This document shows positions 28,766-37,400 of a DNA stretch of 64,000 nucleotides, piece by piece; position 1 is the first letter of the stretch; every line of letters begins with the position of its first letter. Origin of the DNA: an uncultured bacterium (GTDB taxonomy: Bacteria; Cyanobacteriota; Vampirovibrionia; Gastranaerophilales; Gastranaerophilaceae); NCBI GenBank assembly GCA_949300515.1, contig CASGEP010000007.1, positions 17,179 through 81,178 on the forward strand, read 5' to 3'. The position numbers were made by a program, and so were the translations under genes. The notes below the pieces were generated by a model, which was given only the letters and a program-made list of their open reading frames with translations, was not told where the DNA came from and did no database searches.

Positions 28766-28849
28766 TTATATAAAAAATTTCATGCAAAAAATATTGCCTT
28801 TTTATATACAAAATAGACAATTTTTATTTACATTTCTTAATAATCAAGG

Positions 28850-29800
28850 CTAAGAACCGCTGTGCTCGGGCTTTTTCACCTGCAGGGTTTTATTTTCACT
28901 AATAGCAATCCGCGCGGCTTTAATTTTGTCTTTAGTTTCTTCATCCAGCGCGTTACCCATAACGAGCCTGTCGACAAATGCGTTATTCAACCTCACAGCC
29001 TTCGGAAGCGCGCCTATATCGTCCAAAATGTCTTTTATCTGTAAAAAGTCATAAGAAAAAGTCTTTTTGGAATTGTAAGAGAGCACCTCGCCCGAGTTTG
29101 CGACAATGTCTTTGCCGCCCTTTTCAAAATATATCTTAAAAATAGACCTCAGGTCCTGAATTTCCGACTGCATAACGCTAATTGCATTATGAAGCCTTAA
29201 ATACCTTTCAAAAAGGTAATCCGTATTTTGGATTTGGGATAATTGCCAGTCGTACTTTTGAAAATACATTTCTTTTAATTTCGGGTAGCACTGTGCAAGC
29301 CCCATGGCATCCGCCATTGCTCTGTGGCGGGTTGAAAAATCAACATTAAAAGTATTCATAAGACACTCTAAACCGCAGGATTCCATTTGCGGATAAACTT
29401 CTTTAAACATCATCTGGGTATCCACATAGCGATTTTCAAGGGGCTTATCATAAAGTCTTTTTGATGTTCTGTTTAAAAAACTAAAGTCAAAAACAGCGTT
29501 ATGTGCAACAATTACCCCATCCCCTATGAATTCAAAAATTCTGGGGAAAATCTCCTCCTCCTCGGGTGCGCCTTCAAGCGTTTCTTCACTAATCCCGTGA
29601 ATTGCCTGGGAAGATTTTCTGATGTGCTGATGAGGGTTAACAAGGGTTTCAAAACTGTCTGTGACAACACCGTTAACAAGCTTAACACCTGCAAATTCAA
29701 TTATTTTTTCTCTTGTGTAATCAAGTCCTGTCGTTTCAACATCAACTACTACTTCAACTAAATTTTCTGCCATTGATTTTTTTAAATCTCCATTTTGCAA
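28850..29800 (-). CDS. DnaQ-like 3'-5' exonuclease (DEDDh)
   Basis: 316 residues. The exonuclease domain (1-180) has VVDVETTGLD (motif I), HNAVFDFSFL (motif II) and HRAMADA (motif III with His). The remaining 135 residues are helical and unassigned. Family members proofread in DNA polymerase III (epsilon) or act as independent exonucleases; the extra C-terminal region and the second DnaQ-like gene at 43388 leave it open which one is the replicative subunit. Next to an MCE-domain gene. Confidence 0.85.
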   Translation of the reverse strand: MQNGDLKKSMAENLVEVVVDVETTGLDYTREKIIEFAGVKLVNGVVTDSFETLVNPHQHIRKSSQAIHGISEETLEGAPEEEEIFPRIFEFIGDGVIVAHNAVFDFSFLNRTSKRLYDKPLENRYVDTQMMFKEVYPQMESCGLECLMNTFNVDFSTRHRAMADAMGLAQCYPKLKEMYFQKYDWQLSQIQNTDYLFERYLRLHNAISVMQSEIQDLRSIFKIYFEKGGKDIVANSGEVLSYNSKKTFSYDFLQIKDILDDIGALPKAVRLNNAFVDRLVMGNALDEETKDKIKAARIAISENKTLQVKKPEHSGS

Positions 29801-29817
29801 AAATATATCACAAAAAA

Positions 29818-30522
29818 TTATTTTTTTAAATAAGAGTCAATTTTTTTGGTATTAATGTTAATTTTATCAAGAGTTTTTTCGAGTTTTTTCTCGCTTTCGA
29901 TAATGTTTTCAACTCTCCTGTTAAACTCATGGTATTTTGAACTTCCCTCGCTTACCGTTTTATCCGCATTTTTAAGGATGGGCGATGCCTCGTCTATGGC
30001 GCTGAAAACTTTTAAAATTGTGTCCTGATTAATCGCATCCACAAAGTCTTTAAGTGAGGCAAAGGCTTTTCCTATGTACATATACTCATCCAAAACATCG
30101 GTCAATCTGAGGGTATCCTTTGTTACAATGCCGATATCGCTTAAATTGTTCTTTGGCGGCATAATTTCAATTGACTTTGAGCCTGCTATACCGCTGAACT
30201 CAACCGAGGCAACAGAACCGGAGGGGATTTTTACACCTTTTTTTGTTATAATAATTTGCACCTCAATTGAATCTTTGTGATACTTTAGCTCTCTTACATG
30301 CCCGCAAACAAGCCCCATAAACCTGATGGGGGAGCCTTTTATAAGCCCGTCGGTATCTTTAAAGTATATGGTATACAAGTTTGGCTTTATAAATTTAAAA
30401 TAAAAATATGTATATGTGGCGCCCGAGATTAAACCGATTACGGCAATCCATATGACAAGTTCGATAAACACCGCATTGTTCAGCTTTTTTTTAAGTTTTT
30501 GCCACTTTTCTTTTCTGCTCAA
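29818..30522 (-). CDS. MCE-domain (MlaD-like) lipid-transport protein
   Basis: About 234 residues if started at TTG 30522, where the TGA of cobO overlaps TTG; this gives tight coupling. A longer frame from TTG 30561 lacks a binding site. It has an N-terminal transmembrane helix (VIWIAVIGLISGATYTYFYF), then one MCE domain (YFKDTDGLIKGSPIRFMGLVCGHV ... PSGSVASVEFSGIAGSKSIEIMPP), and a helical C-terminus. MCE proteins form hexameric rings that pass phospholipids between inner and outer membranes. No mlaE/F are near. Confidence 0.8.
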   Translation of the reverse strand: MSRKEKWQKLKKKLNNAVFIELVIWIAVIGLISGATYTYFYFKFIKPNLYTIYFKDTDGLIKGSPIRFMGLVCGHVRELKYHKDSIEVQIIITKKGVKIPSGSVASVEFSGIAGSKSIEIMPPKNNLSDIGIVTKDTLRLTDVLDEYMYIGKAFASLKDFVDAINQDTILKVFSAIDEASPILKNADKTVSEGSSKYHEFNRRVENIIESEKKLEKTLDKININTKKIDSYLKK

Positions 30523-31085
30523 TACTCCATACCTTCTCTTGCGCTTACCCCTATATCCCAATAGTGCTTGACGGGAACAATTTCCGATACCAGATGTGCA
30601 ATTTCGATGATTTCTTTTTTTGCATTTCTGCCCGTAAGTACAATTTCCATATCATTCGGTTTGTTTTTTAAGACTTCAAGCACTTCATTTAAGTCAATAA
30701 GACCTAAATCTATCGCTATATTTATTTCATCCAGAATTACAAGCTGGTATTTATTGTTTTTAATGGCATCAAGCGCGATATCCCAGCCTTTTTGGATTTC
30801 TTTTCTGTCAATCTCGTCAATGTTATCGCGGTATACTATTCTATCCGCTCCGGCGTTTACTATCTTAAAACATTTTTTAATCTCATCAGACAAATTTGCA
30901 AAAGAATACAATTCGCCGTAATCCGAACCGCCTTTTGTAAACATTATAATAAGCACGCACCAGCCGCGCCCCAGTGCCCGAAGCGCAAGACCCAGCGAGG
31001 CTGTTGTTTTGCCTTTGCCATTTCCGGTATATACCTGTATATAGCCGTGTTTATTAAATCTCGGATTGTGTAGTTCGTTCTGCAT
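30519..31085 (-). CDS. cobO: Cob(I)yrinic acid a,c-diamide adenosyltransferase
   Basis: 188 residues, CobO/CobA type. It transfers adenosyl from ATP to the corrinoid cobalt, using a P-loop in VYTGNGKGKTTASLGLALRALGRG. Other signatures are the LDEIN Walker B-like strand and VLTGRNAK near 150. Used in cobalamin synthesis or salvage. No other corrinoid genes are near. Overlaps the MCE gene start. Confidence 0.93.
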   Translation of the reverse strand: MQNELHNPRFNKHGYIQVYTGNGKGKTTASLGLALRALGRGWCVLIIMFTKGGSDYGELYSFANLSDEIKKCFKIVNAGADRIVYRDNIDEIDRKEIQKGWDIALDAIKNNKYQLVILDEINIAIDLGLIDLNEVLEVLKNKPNDMEIVLTGRNAKKEIIEIAHLVSEIVPVKHYWDIGVSAREGMEY

Positions 31086-31183
31086 TACAAAATTTATTAT
31101 ACACTATATAAAAAAATCATAAAATAGTGTTATTTATACACAATATCGGGGAATAATAAAAGTATAAGGTAAGGAAAAGAACT

Positions 31184-31705
31184 ATGGCAATTTCTCCTAT
31201 CAGCTCAATTACAAATTATTCATATCTTTTTAATATAACCTCGCAAGATGAAAAAGCTGAACAAAAAGACAAGCTTAATCTTCTTATGAGCCAATATAAC
31301 CTTGTTTCAACAGATGATTATGACAAAGATATTGAAAGATTAAGAGCCGCCATAATTCAGGAACAAATCGAAAGAGCAAGTCAAGAACAGGAAAAAAGCC
31401 AAGAAACAGAAGGCTATGAAGAGCGCCCGTGGTATGAAATTATGTGGAAGTTGGGACTTACACAAAACGACTCTATAAGAGAAGATTATGACGACATTAT
31501 GGATGAGCTTGACTATCGCATAATGAATGCCGAAAATGAAGATGAGTATAATAAGTACAACAATATGAGAATTCGCGCCGAGGAGTACTTTAACGAGTAC
31601 AGCGAATTTTCGGCTTCAAGAATTGATACCGGCTCATCGGATTTAATAGGGCTTTCCATGCTTGCGACTATGAATATGGTAGATATGAATTTGAACTTAA
31701 TCTAG
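31184..31705 (+). CDS. Acidic coiled-coil protein, unknown function
   Basis: 173 residues, no signal peptide. The N-terminus is Ser/Thr/Tyr/Asn-rich (MAISPISSITNYSYLFNITS), then a Glu/Gln-rich helix (35-75), then a Tyr-rich acidic segment (EDYDDIMDELDYRI) and a hydrophobic Met-rich tail. No family recognised. GGAAAAG SD before ATG 31184. The stop overlaps the stop of the opposite gene by 4 bp. Confidence 0.5.
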   Translation: MAISPISSITNYSYLFNITSQDEKAEQKDKLNLLMSQYNLVSTDDYDKDIERLRAAIIQEQIERASQEQEKSQETEGYEERPWYEIMWKLGLTQNDSIREDYDDIMDELDYRIMNAENEDEYNKYNNMRIRAEEYFNEYSEFSASRIDTGSSDLIGLSMLATMNMVDMNLNLI

Positions 31706-32196
31706 TAAAATTCTTCATCCTCATCATACTCTTCATCTTCGCTTATGACAGGCTCCGGCTCTTTAATTTCAATACCCATCTCGGCGAGCACTTCACGCGC
31801 TTTCGGACCGTATGCCGTATCCGAAAAGTTCTCTATGACTGTTTTTAAGCAGTCAATGCACTCTGCTCTCATGCCTCTTAATTTATATAATGTGCCCAAT
31901 TTATAGTAAAGCGGCGCATAAACAGGCTCGGGTGTAGTATTCATAATCTCATCAAGCTGTAATTTTAAATTTATTAAATTATCGCTGTCCTCGGGTGAAT
32001 AAAGCTCGCGCGTGTAAAATTTCCTTGTTAAAAGGTCGATTTTCTGCGTCATATCCTTAAGCTGTTCTTCATCAACCTTTGGAGCTTCCTGTTTTTCTTT
32101 TGTGTTTTTTCTTGCGGCATCGGCAGGCATGGTGTAGTTAATAATACACAACATACCGAACATAACAAGACAAATAACTGTTATTATTTTTCTCAA
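31702..32196 (-). CDS. Membrane-anchored protein with TPR-like repeat, unknown function
   Basis: 164 residues from TTG 32196, chosen because AGAGGAG lies 8 nt upstream; a longer frame extends to 32247 without such a site. A signal anchor (VICLVMFGMLCIIN) is followed by a Lys-rich linker, and residues about 95-145 read as one TPR pair (APLYYKLGTLYKLRGMRAECIDCLKTVIENF). The tail is strongly acidic. TPR pairs of this type dock partner proteins. Function unknown. Confidence 0.55.
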   Translation of the reverse strand: MRKIITVICLVMFGMLCIINYTMPADAARKNTKEKQEAPKVDEEQLKDMTQKIDLLTRKFYTRELYSPEDSDNLINLKLQLDEIMNTTPEPVYAPLYYKLGTLYKLRGMRAECIDCLKTVIENFSDTAYGPKAREVLAEMGIEIKEPEPVISEDEEYDEDEEFY

Positions 32197-32289
32197 AACT
32201 AAAACTCCTCTCTTATATAGTACAATAACGCATAAATTCTGCCTCAATCCAAAGTATGATATTTGTAAAAAAATTATTATATTTTAGAT

Positions 32290-32781
32290 ATGAGAAAAAT
32301 TTTAATTGCACTTATTTTACTGTTTACGATTAACTGCGCACAGGCAGAGGTTTTACGCGCAAGTGTGAGCAAGGATGAAATCCCCAAGGGATTTTTTGGC
32401 ACATGGCATGTCACATCAAAATTAAGTGAAACAAACAATCCGGAACTTTTTAATACAATAAGCGTCGATATATGGACATTAGGAGGATATGGTAACACTT
32501 TAATTTTAGAAAACGTGCACACAGGTGCAAGTTCTTCTATTCAGGTCGAATCGCAAAAAAACTTGGACGGCAAGACCTTGAAATTCCAAAGGGTAAAATC
32601 AAATACCCGCGGGAATATGAAAATAGTCCAAAAAGAAAGCCCCGAGTTTAAATTAAACGGGAATATTTTTGTCGGTTATGATACATATATTATAGAAAAG
32701 TACTTAAATAATAAGCTAATTCAAAAAGATGTAGTAAAATATAAAGTAGTAGGACAAAAAATATCAGGAGATTTGGGATAA
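32290..32781 (+). CDS. Secreted beta-rich protein, unknown function
   Basis: 163 residues with signal peptide (KILIALILLFTINCAQA). The mature part has a pattern of short beta strands (GTWHVTSKLSE, DIWTLGGYGNTLILENV, LDGKTLKFQRV) like a lipocalin/fatty-acid-binding barrel, but there is no lipobox (the only Cys is before AQA, not in LxxC). TATATT at 32278-32283 is 6 nt before the ATG and there is no Shine-Dalgarno, so probably leaderless. The thioredoxin reductase remnant follows directly. Confidence 0.55.
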   Translation: MRKILIALILLFTINCAQAEVLRASVSKDEIPKGFFGTWHVTSKLSETNNPELFNTISVDIWTLGGYGNTLILENVHTGASSSIQVESQKNLDGKTLKFQRVKSNTRGNMKIVQKESPEFKLNGNIFVGYDTYIIEKYLNNKLIQKDVVKYKVVGQKISGDLG

Positions 32782-33689
32782 ATGGAGAAGATTTTTGATA
32801 CCACGGAGTGTATTGCGCAAGAGGGAATATAGACTGCGCGATAATTGACACGTCTTTGTTGGGCGGGCAGCCGACAAATTACCTTGAGATTGAAAATTAT
32901 ATAGGTTTTCCCTCGATTGAAGGGTGGGAGTTGAGTGAAAAATTTGAAGAACATCTTGATAAATTTAATGTTCAAAAATTCCCCATGGAAGAAATCCAAA
33001 GCGTGGATTTAATTTCAAACCCTAAAGTTATAAAAACACTGAAAGACGAGTATAAGGCGCACAGCGTAATTATTGCAACAGGAGCAAAGTCAACAAAATT
33101 AGGCGTTAAGGGGGAAAGAGAATTTACTGGCAAAGGTGTAAGCTACTGCGCTGTGTGCGACGGCGCTTTTTATAAAGATAAAATAGTTGTCGTAGTAGGC
33201 GGGGGCAATGCCGCTGTTGAAGAAGGCAATTATTTAACAAAATTTGCAAAAAAAGTTTATATAATCCATCGCAGAGATTCCCTTCGCGCGGATAAAATCG
33301 TACAAAAGAGAGCCTTTGACAATGATAAGATTGAATTTATCTGGGACAGCGTCGTTGAAGAAATTAAGGGCGAAAATAAAGTAGAAAAAGTTGTTATCAG
33401 AAACACCAAAACAAATGAAACCCGAGAACTTGAAACAGACGGCGTTTTCCCCTACATCGGCTTCAGCCCCAACTGCGAAAGCTTTAACGGACAGCTAAAA
33501 CAAGACAACAGAGGTTTTATTCTGACCGATGAAACAATGCAAACTTCAATCCCCGGAGTTTTTGCGGCGGGGGATGTGAGGGTAACGCCTCTAAGGCAGG
33601 TAATTACAGCAGTTGCAGACGGAGCCGTCGCGGGTGTGAGTGCAATAAAATATGTAGAAGAAGTTTCAAAGCAAAAAGTGGAAGCATAA
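32782..33689 (+). pseudogene. trxB: Thioredoxin reductase with deletion of the FAD-binding loop
   Basis: From ATG 32782 the sequence reads MEKIFD, then 5 nt, then resumes as GVYCARGNIDCAIIDTSLLGGQ in another frame. The segment that codes for IIIGGGPAGxxA is missing, about 34 nt by comparison with the family, which also shifts the frame. The rest, to 33689, is intact: CAVCDG redox pair, VVVGGGNAAVEEG NADPH loop, GVFAAGDVR. Translation from GTG 32808 is possible but would give a protein unable to bind FAD by the N-terminal Rossmann fold. Either a pseudogene or an assembly error. Confidence 0.75.
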
Positions 33690-33715
33690 AAGAGATTTGG
33701 AGGATTTTTTAGCAA

Positions 33716-34684
33716 ATGAAGGCAGTAGTATTTGATGAAAACTTAAAACTTGTTGATAACTATGAAACACCAATGCCAAAAAAAGGCGAAGTGCTTATTA
33801 AAACTCGCATGTCAGGTATTTGTAATACCGACCTTGAAATTACAAAAGGGTACATGGGCTACAAGGGTGTTTTAGGACATGAGTTTGTAGGTGATGTGGT
33901 AAAAGTCGGCGATGAGTGTGATTTTAAATGGATGGGCAAAAGAGTTGTAGGTGAAATTAACTGCGGCTGCAACAATGACCCTTGGTGCGCACAAAACCTG
34001 CAAAGACACTGCCCCAACCGTCAAACTCTGGGCATTTGGCAAAAAGACGGCTGTTTTAGCGAATATTTTACCTTGCCTGTTGAAAATTTACTTGAAGTAC
34101 CCCAAAATTTAAGCGACGAGGAGGCAACATTTGTCGAGCCTGTGGCTGCTGCTATGGAGATAACCGAACAGTTGCACATAAAACCTGCCGACAAAGTTGC
34201 ACTTTTGGGCGATGGTAAGCTGGGGCTTTGTATAGCGCTTGTGCTAAATGCCCTAAATGTTGATTTGCTGCACATAGGCAAACACCAAAACAAGCTTGAA
34301 ATCTCGCGCAAGGCGGGTGTAAAAACAAAAATGCTGCAAGATTTAAGACCCGAGGATAATAAAACTTTTGATATTGTAATTGAGGCAACAGGCTCAACAG
34401 GCGGATTTGAAACATCTTTGGCACTGACAAGACCAAGGGGCGTGCTTGTTTTAAAAAGTACAATCGCCGCTAAAGAAGGGCTTAATTTAGCACCCGTTGT
34501 TGTGGATGAGATAACAATCTTAGGCTCGCGCTGCGGACAATTTGCCCCCGCCGTAAGGCTTATGGGCTCAAAAAAGCTCGATATTAAACCGCTTATAAGC
34601 GAAATTTACCCTATTGATAAAGCCCTTGAAGCTTTTGAAAAGAATAAGGAAAAAGATGTATTGAAGATTCTTTTGAAGTTTTAA
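33716..34684 (+). CDS. Zinc-dependent MDR-family alcohol dehydrogenase
   Basis: 322 residues. The catalytic-zinc motif SGICNTDLE (Cys near 37) and GHEFVGDVV (His/Glu near 60) are followed by a cysteine-rich structural-zinc loop with GCNNDPWCAQNLQRHC (about 88-105). The NAD(P) fold is VALLGDGKLGLCIALVLNAL and the later EATGSTGGFETSLALTRPRG. The substrate is not evident. SD AGGAGG at -13. A strong terminator follows. Confidence 0.85.
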   Translation: MKAVVFDENLKLVDNYETPMPKKGEVLIKTRMSGICNTDLEITKGYMGYKGVLGHEFVGDVVKVGDECDFKWMGKRVVGEINCGCNNDPWCAQNLQRHCPNRQTLGIWQKDGCFSEYFTLPVENLLEVPQNLSDEEATFVEPVAAAMEITEQLHIKPADKVALLGDGKLGLCIALVLNALNVDLLHIGKHQNKLEISRKAGVKTKMLQDLRPEDNKTFDIVIEATGSTGGFETSLALTRPRGVLVLKSTIAAKEGLNLAPVVVDEITILGSRCGQFAPAVRLMGSKKLDIKPLISEIYPIDKALEAFEKNKEKDVLKILLKF

Positions 34685-34715
34685 ATGTGATAAATGCTAC
34701 TGTTTAAATAAAATC

Positions 34716-34744
34716 ATTTGCCCGATAGTTTTTATCGGGCAAAT
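34716..34744. terminator. Terminator between alcohol dehydrogenase and TRL genes
   Basis: A perfect 12-bp stem ATTTGCCCGATA / TATCGGGCAAAT with a GTTTT loop; A/T-rich on both flanks and so usable in both directions. Confidence 0.75.
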
Positions 34745-34757
34745 GTATGTCTTGGAG

Positions 34758-35078
34758 TTACTCGCCATATACCGTTGTTGTTATTTTTTTGAAAAATATA
34801 AAAACAGTCTTTTCGCGCACATCAATATAACTTATCTTTTTAATATTTCCGTTTTTTGCAGCCTTATCAACCCCCGCATCGCCAACTTCAACTACCCACA
34901 AAACATTAATAGCCTCTGATTTACCTTCCTTTAATTCCGATAAGTCATTTACCTTAACCCCCGTTGCCGTAACCGGATAATTTGCATCTGTATAGAATAA
35001 ACCCATGGAATAACATTTTGCATTTTGAAATAATAAAATTCCAAAAACCAACAAAAATAAAGTAATAATTTTTTTCAT
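34758..35078 (-). CDS. TRL-like family secreted protein (copy 2)
   Basis: 106 residues with signal peptide. Mature sequence carries TRL-family features: GLFYTDANYPVTATG, then VLWVVEVGDAGVDKAAKNGNIKKISYIDVREK, ending TTTVYGE. Function of the family is unknown; the motif GDAGVDKAAKNG is diagnostic. It is the downstream partner of a second TRL gene (12 nt gap), so a tandem duplicate. Confidence 0.82.
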   Translation of the reverse strand: MKKIITLFLLVFGILLFQNAKCYSMGLFYTDANYPVTATGVKVNDLSELKEGKSEAINVLWVVEVGDAGVDKAAKNGNIKKISYIDVREKTVFIFFKKITTTVYGE

Positions 35079-35089
35079 ATTTCACCTTT

Positions 35090-35488
35090 CTATTCGCCAT
35101 AAACAACTGTTTCAACCTTATCAACATGAATTGGAAAAAATAACAAAGGAATAAAAACTTTGTTCTTTTTTGTTTCTACATAATGAATTTTAGTTATATT
35201 TCCGTTTTTTGCAGCAGCACCAATTCCTGCATCACCTATCTCAACAAGTTTTAAGATATTTGTTTTGTAGGACTTTCCGACCTTTAGTCTTGACAAGTCA
35301 ACATTTGAAACATTTACAAAATTATCTTCACTATCTTTATATTTTGTAGCACACAAAGGAATAACCGAATTTGTATAAATGCCGCCGCCATCAACATATT
35401 TATATCCAGCGCCGTAACCTTGCGCAAAAACAGAAATATTTATTGCAAAGATTAAGGCAAATGTAAGTATTATAGCTCTTAATTTCAT
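35090..35488 (-). CDS. TRL-like family secreted protein (copy 1)
   Basis: 132 residues with signal peptide. Contains GGGIYTNSVIPL, then ILKLVEIGDAGIGAAAKNGNITKIHYVETKK and the terminal ETVVYGE. It is longer than copy 2 by an insert in the middle and a longer loop before the last strand. Both copies and the small Cys-rich gene upstream appear to share a transcript. Confidence 0.82.
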   Translation of the reverse strand: MKLRAIILTFALIFAINISVFAQGYGAGYKYVDGGGIYTNSVIPLCATKYKDSEDNFVNVSNVDLSRLKVGKSYKTNILKLVEIGDAGIGAAAKNGNITKIHYVETKKNKVFIPLLFFPIHVDKVETVVYGE

Positions 35489-35497
35489 AGCACACCT

Positions 35498-35692
35498 CTA
35501 ATTGCAACCACAGGCAGGACTTAATGTACCGTCACAACACAATGCCCGACCTGCCGAACAACCGCAAACACCTCCATGATAAGAACAACAACCGCTTTTT
35601 TGTGTTTTATCCCCTGATGCAAAAGCACTATAAATAGGTATTGCAAAGGATAAAGAGGAAACAATAAACGCAAGAAGAACAACTTTTTTCAT
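35498..35692 (-). CDS. Small secreted cysteine-rich protein
   Basis: 64 residues. Signal peptide (VVLLAFIVSSLSFAIPIYSAFA), then a mature part of about 38 residues with eight cysteines in SGCCSYHGGVCGCSAGRALCC and TLSPACGCN. The CCSxHGGVCGC motif is seen in many small bacterial proteins of unknown role; it may bind metal or be disulfide-bonded. First gene of the TRL unit, divergent from the XRE regulator. Confidence 0.75.
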   Translation of the reverse strand: MKKVVLLAFIVSSLSFAIPIYSAFASGDKTQKSGCCSYHGGVCGCSAGRALCCDGTLSPACGCN

Positions 35693-35808
35693 AATCCGCC
35701 TTTCATTGTACTTTTTAAGTAATTAAATTAATTTTTCTTAACCTAATACATAGCATGATTATAATATAACATAATAAATAGATTTCAAGCCAATTATATA
35801 ACCTTAAA

Positions 35809-35844
35809 CAATGTTCAATAATCATGACATTACATTTAACATTG
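35809..35844 (+). promoter_or_regulatory. Candidate operator of the XRE regulator
   Basis: Inverted repeat CAATGTT (35809-35815) and AACATTG (35838-35844) separated by 22 bp, in the divergent region between the Cys-rich/TRL unit and the XRE gene. Suitable for a dimeric HTH regulator; not proven. Confidence 0.3.
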
Positions 35845-35859
35845 ACTAAGAGGTTAAAA

Positions 35860-36177
35860 ATGGGCATTAAAGAACAACTTGGCTTAAGGATAAGAGAGCT
35901 GAGACTAAAAAATAATTTAAAACAGTCTGAACTGGCAGAAATGGTAAACATTGCAACCAAGCACCAGAGCTGCATTGAAACAGGTAAAAATTACCCTTCT
36001 GCCGACTTAATTGAAAAGTATGCAAAAGTGTTTCAACTTGAACCTGCAGAAGTTCTAAACATATCGCACAAAAAAGATATAAAATTAATCATCCCCGAAC
36101 TGAACAAAATTCTCAAAAATGCCGATGAAAACCGCCTGCGTTTGATATATAAAATAGTAAAATCAATCACACAGTAA
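35860..36177 (+). CDS. XRE-family transcriptional regulator
   Basis: 105 residues from ATG 35860 with AGAGG 5-10 nt upstream; the longer frame from 35824 starts inside the promoter. The HTH spans about residues 8-65: IRELRLKNNLKQSELAEMVNIATKHQSCIETGKNYPSADLIEKYAKVF. A short C-terminal helix may dimerise. It may control itself and the divergent TRL unit through the inverted repeat upstream. Confidence 0.85.
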   Translation: MGIKEQLGLRIRELRLKNNLKQSELAEMVNIATKHQSCIETGKNYPSADLIEKYAKVFQLEPAEVLNISHKKDIKLIIPELNKILKNADENRLRLIYKIVKSITQ

Positions 36178-36221
36178 AATCATGCGTTAAATTTTTATCC
36201 GCGGAATATTATAAACATTAA

Positions 36222-36246
36222 AAAACCCGCCGTGCGGCGGGTTTAT
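36222..36246. terminator. Bidirectional terminator
   Basis: AAACCCGCCG / CGGCGGGTTT hairpin with a 2-nt loop between the convergent XRE regulator and lytic transglycosylase genes. Confidence 0.8.
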
Positions 36247-36249
36247 AAC

Positions 36250-36750
36250 TTACAGAGTACTTGAAACTACGCTTTTAATTTCAGGGTCAGCCTTTAGGGC
36301 ATTGTATTCCTGTTTAATCCTTGAAATAAAAGCTCTTGTTTCTTTAAAAGGAGGGACGCCTTTGTATCTTGCGACGTTACCCGGACCGGCGTTATAAGCG
36401 GCGAGAGCCAAATCCATCGAGCCGTATTTTTTGTACATCATTTGATAGTACATAATTCCGCCTTTGATGTTTTCATGCTGTACGTGCGGATTTACGCCCA
36501 GTCTGCGCGCCGTATCGGGCATTAGCTGGAACAATCCGACTGCGCCCGAGGGGTTTTTCTTATTTGGATTAAAATTAGATTCAAGTTTTGCAATGCTGAG
36601 CGCAACAAACGGGTCTACGCCCATTTTAAGCGCGGTTTGGGCAATTGCTTTTTGAACTTCTTGCGGCGATTGTGCTGCCTGTGCTTTGCCGTGAGAACCT
36701 AAAAAAAGGCAAAAACTCATTAGCAAAGCTGCCATTAGCTTTTTCGTCAT
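36250..36750 (-). CDS. Lytic transglycosylase (SLT domain)
   Basis: 166 residues with a signal peptide (AALLMSFCLFLGSHGKAQA). The SLT catalytic domain spans the rest: Glu in IAKLESNFNP is the catalytic acid, followed by SGAVGLFQLMP and LALAAYNAGPGNVARYKG. Cleaves peptidoglycan to 1,6-anhydromuropeptides. Short and without binding modules, in the manner of pilus- or phage-linked enzymes, but no such neighbours are seen. SD GAGG before ATG 36750. Confidence 0.9.
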   Translation of the reverse strand: MTKKLMAALLMSFCLFLGSHGKAQAAQSPQEVQKAIAQTALKMGVDPFVALSIAKLESNFNPNKKNPSGAVGLFQLMPDTARRLGVNPHVQHENIKGGIMYYQMMYKKYGSMDLALAAYNAGPGNVARYKGVPPFKETRAFISRIKQEYNALKADPEIKSVVSSTL

Positions 36751-36901
36751 GGTTTCATCCTCATTATTCTCTTTTTTTTAAACAGGGTAAAAATCGAGTT
36801 TTGCTTACTTACTACACATTAACTTCGCGAAACCGACATAACCCTAGTTTCAACTCTACTATACAATAAAAATAAAATTTTGCAACCCCTTAATTTTTCT
36901 A

Positions 36902-36935
36902 CATACGGTTGTATCCCTTATGCCGTATGCGATAC
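36902..36935 (+). repeat. Inverted repeat upstream of tRNA-Ser
   Basis: CATACGG (36902-36908) pairs with CCGTATG (36923-36929), overlapped by GTATC / GATAC. Part of a 305-bp gap between the lytic transglycosylase and tRNA-Ser that otherwise shows nothing but AT-rich promoter-like sequence. It could be a hairpin or a regulator site. Confidence 0.35.
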
Positions 36936-37055
36936 AGCTATTACTACAAATATAGAACATGGCAATATTTTGACATATTTTTTACAAAATCGAATTATAA
37001 AATCTTGATTGTTTTGAGTATTTTTGATAGGATTTTATTATTGAGATTTATATTT

Positions 37056-37144
37056 GGAGAAATGGCCGAGTGGCTGAAGGCGGCACCCTGCTAAGGTGTT
37101 ATGTGGAGAATTCTGCATCGAGGGTTCGAATCCCTCTTTCTCCG
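37056..37144 (+). tRNA. tRNA-Ser (GCU)
   Basis: 89 nt type II tRNA. The acceptor stem GGAGAAA pairs with TTTCTCC, there is a long variable arm, and the T arm is GAGGGTTCGAATCCCTC. The anticodon in CTGCTAA is GCT, reading serine AGC/AGU. The discriminator is G; CCA is not encoded. Its 3' tail is repeated 268 nt downstream. Confidence 0.93.
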
Positions 37145-37186
37145 TACTTTCGAAGCTTGAGCCATACTCCGACGGAGTGGGCGAAA
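37133..37186 (+). repeat. 54-bp direct repeat containing the tRNA-Ser 3' tail (copy 1)
   Basis: This segment begins in the last 12 nt of tRNA-Ser and runs 42 nt past it, with an internal palindrome ACTCCGACGGAGT. An identical copy occurs at 37401-37454. Together with palindromes between the copies (for example CTTGTCGAAGGACAAG), it looks like an integration target (attL/attR-like) or a duplicated tRNA tail. Confidence 0.7.
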
Positions 37187-37400
37187 GCAAGAAAGTTTTA
37201 GGATGTGAGAAATTAGACGGCTTGTCGAAGGACAAGGCGGCAATTTCGACACTGGACTACACTGTTTTAGCTTGAGGGGTGAGAACCCTCGATGTGAGGG
37301 TGAGAATCCTACGACAAATCCGAAATCTTTGATTTCGTGATTTGACGGATGCAATAAGCGTAAAATTTCAAGGGCGAAGCCCGTAGAAATTGAGCGTTTG

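Noticed and set aside
28608..28820. 70-residue minus-strand frame
   Set aside because: It runs through the terminator hairpin and the short tandem motifs, with no binding site.
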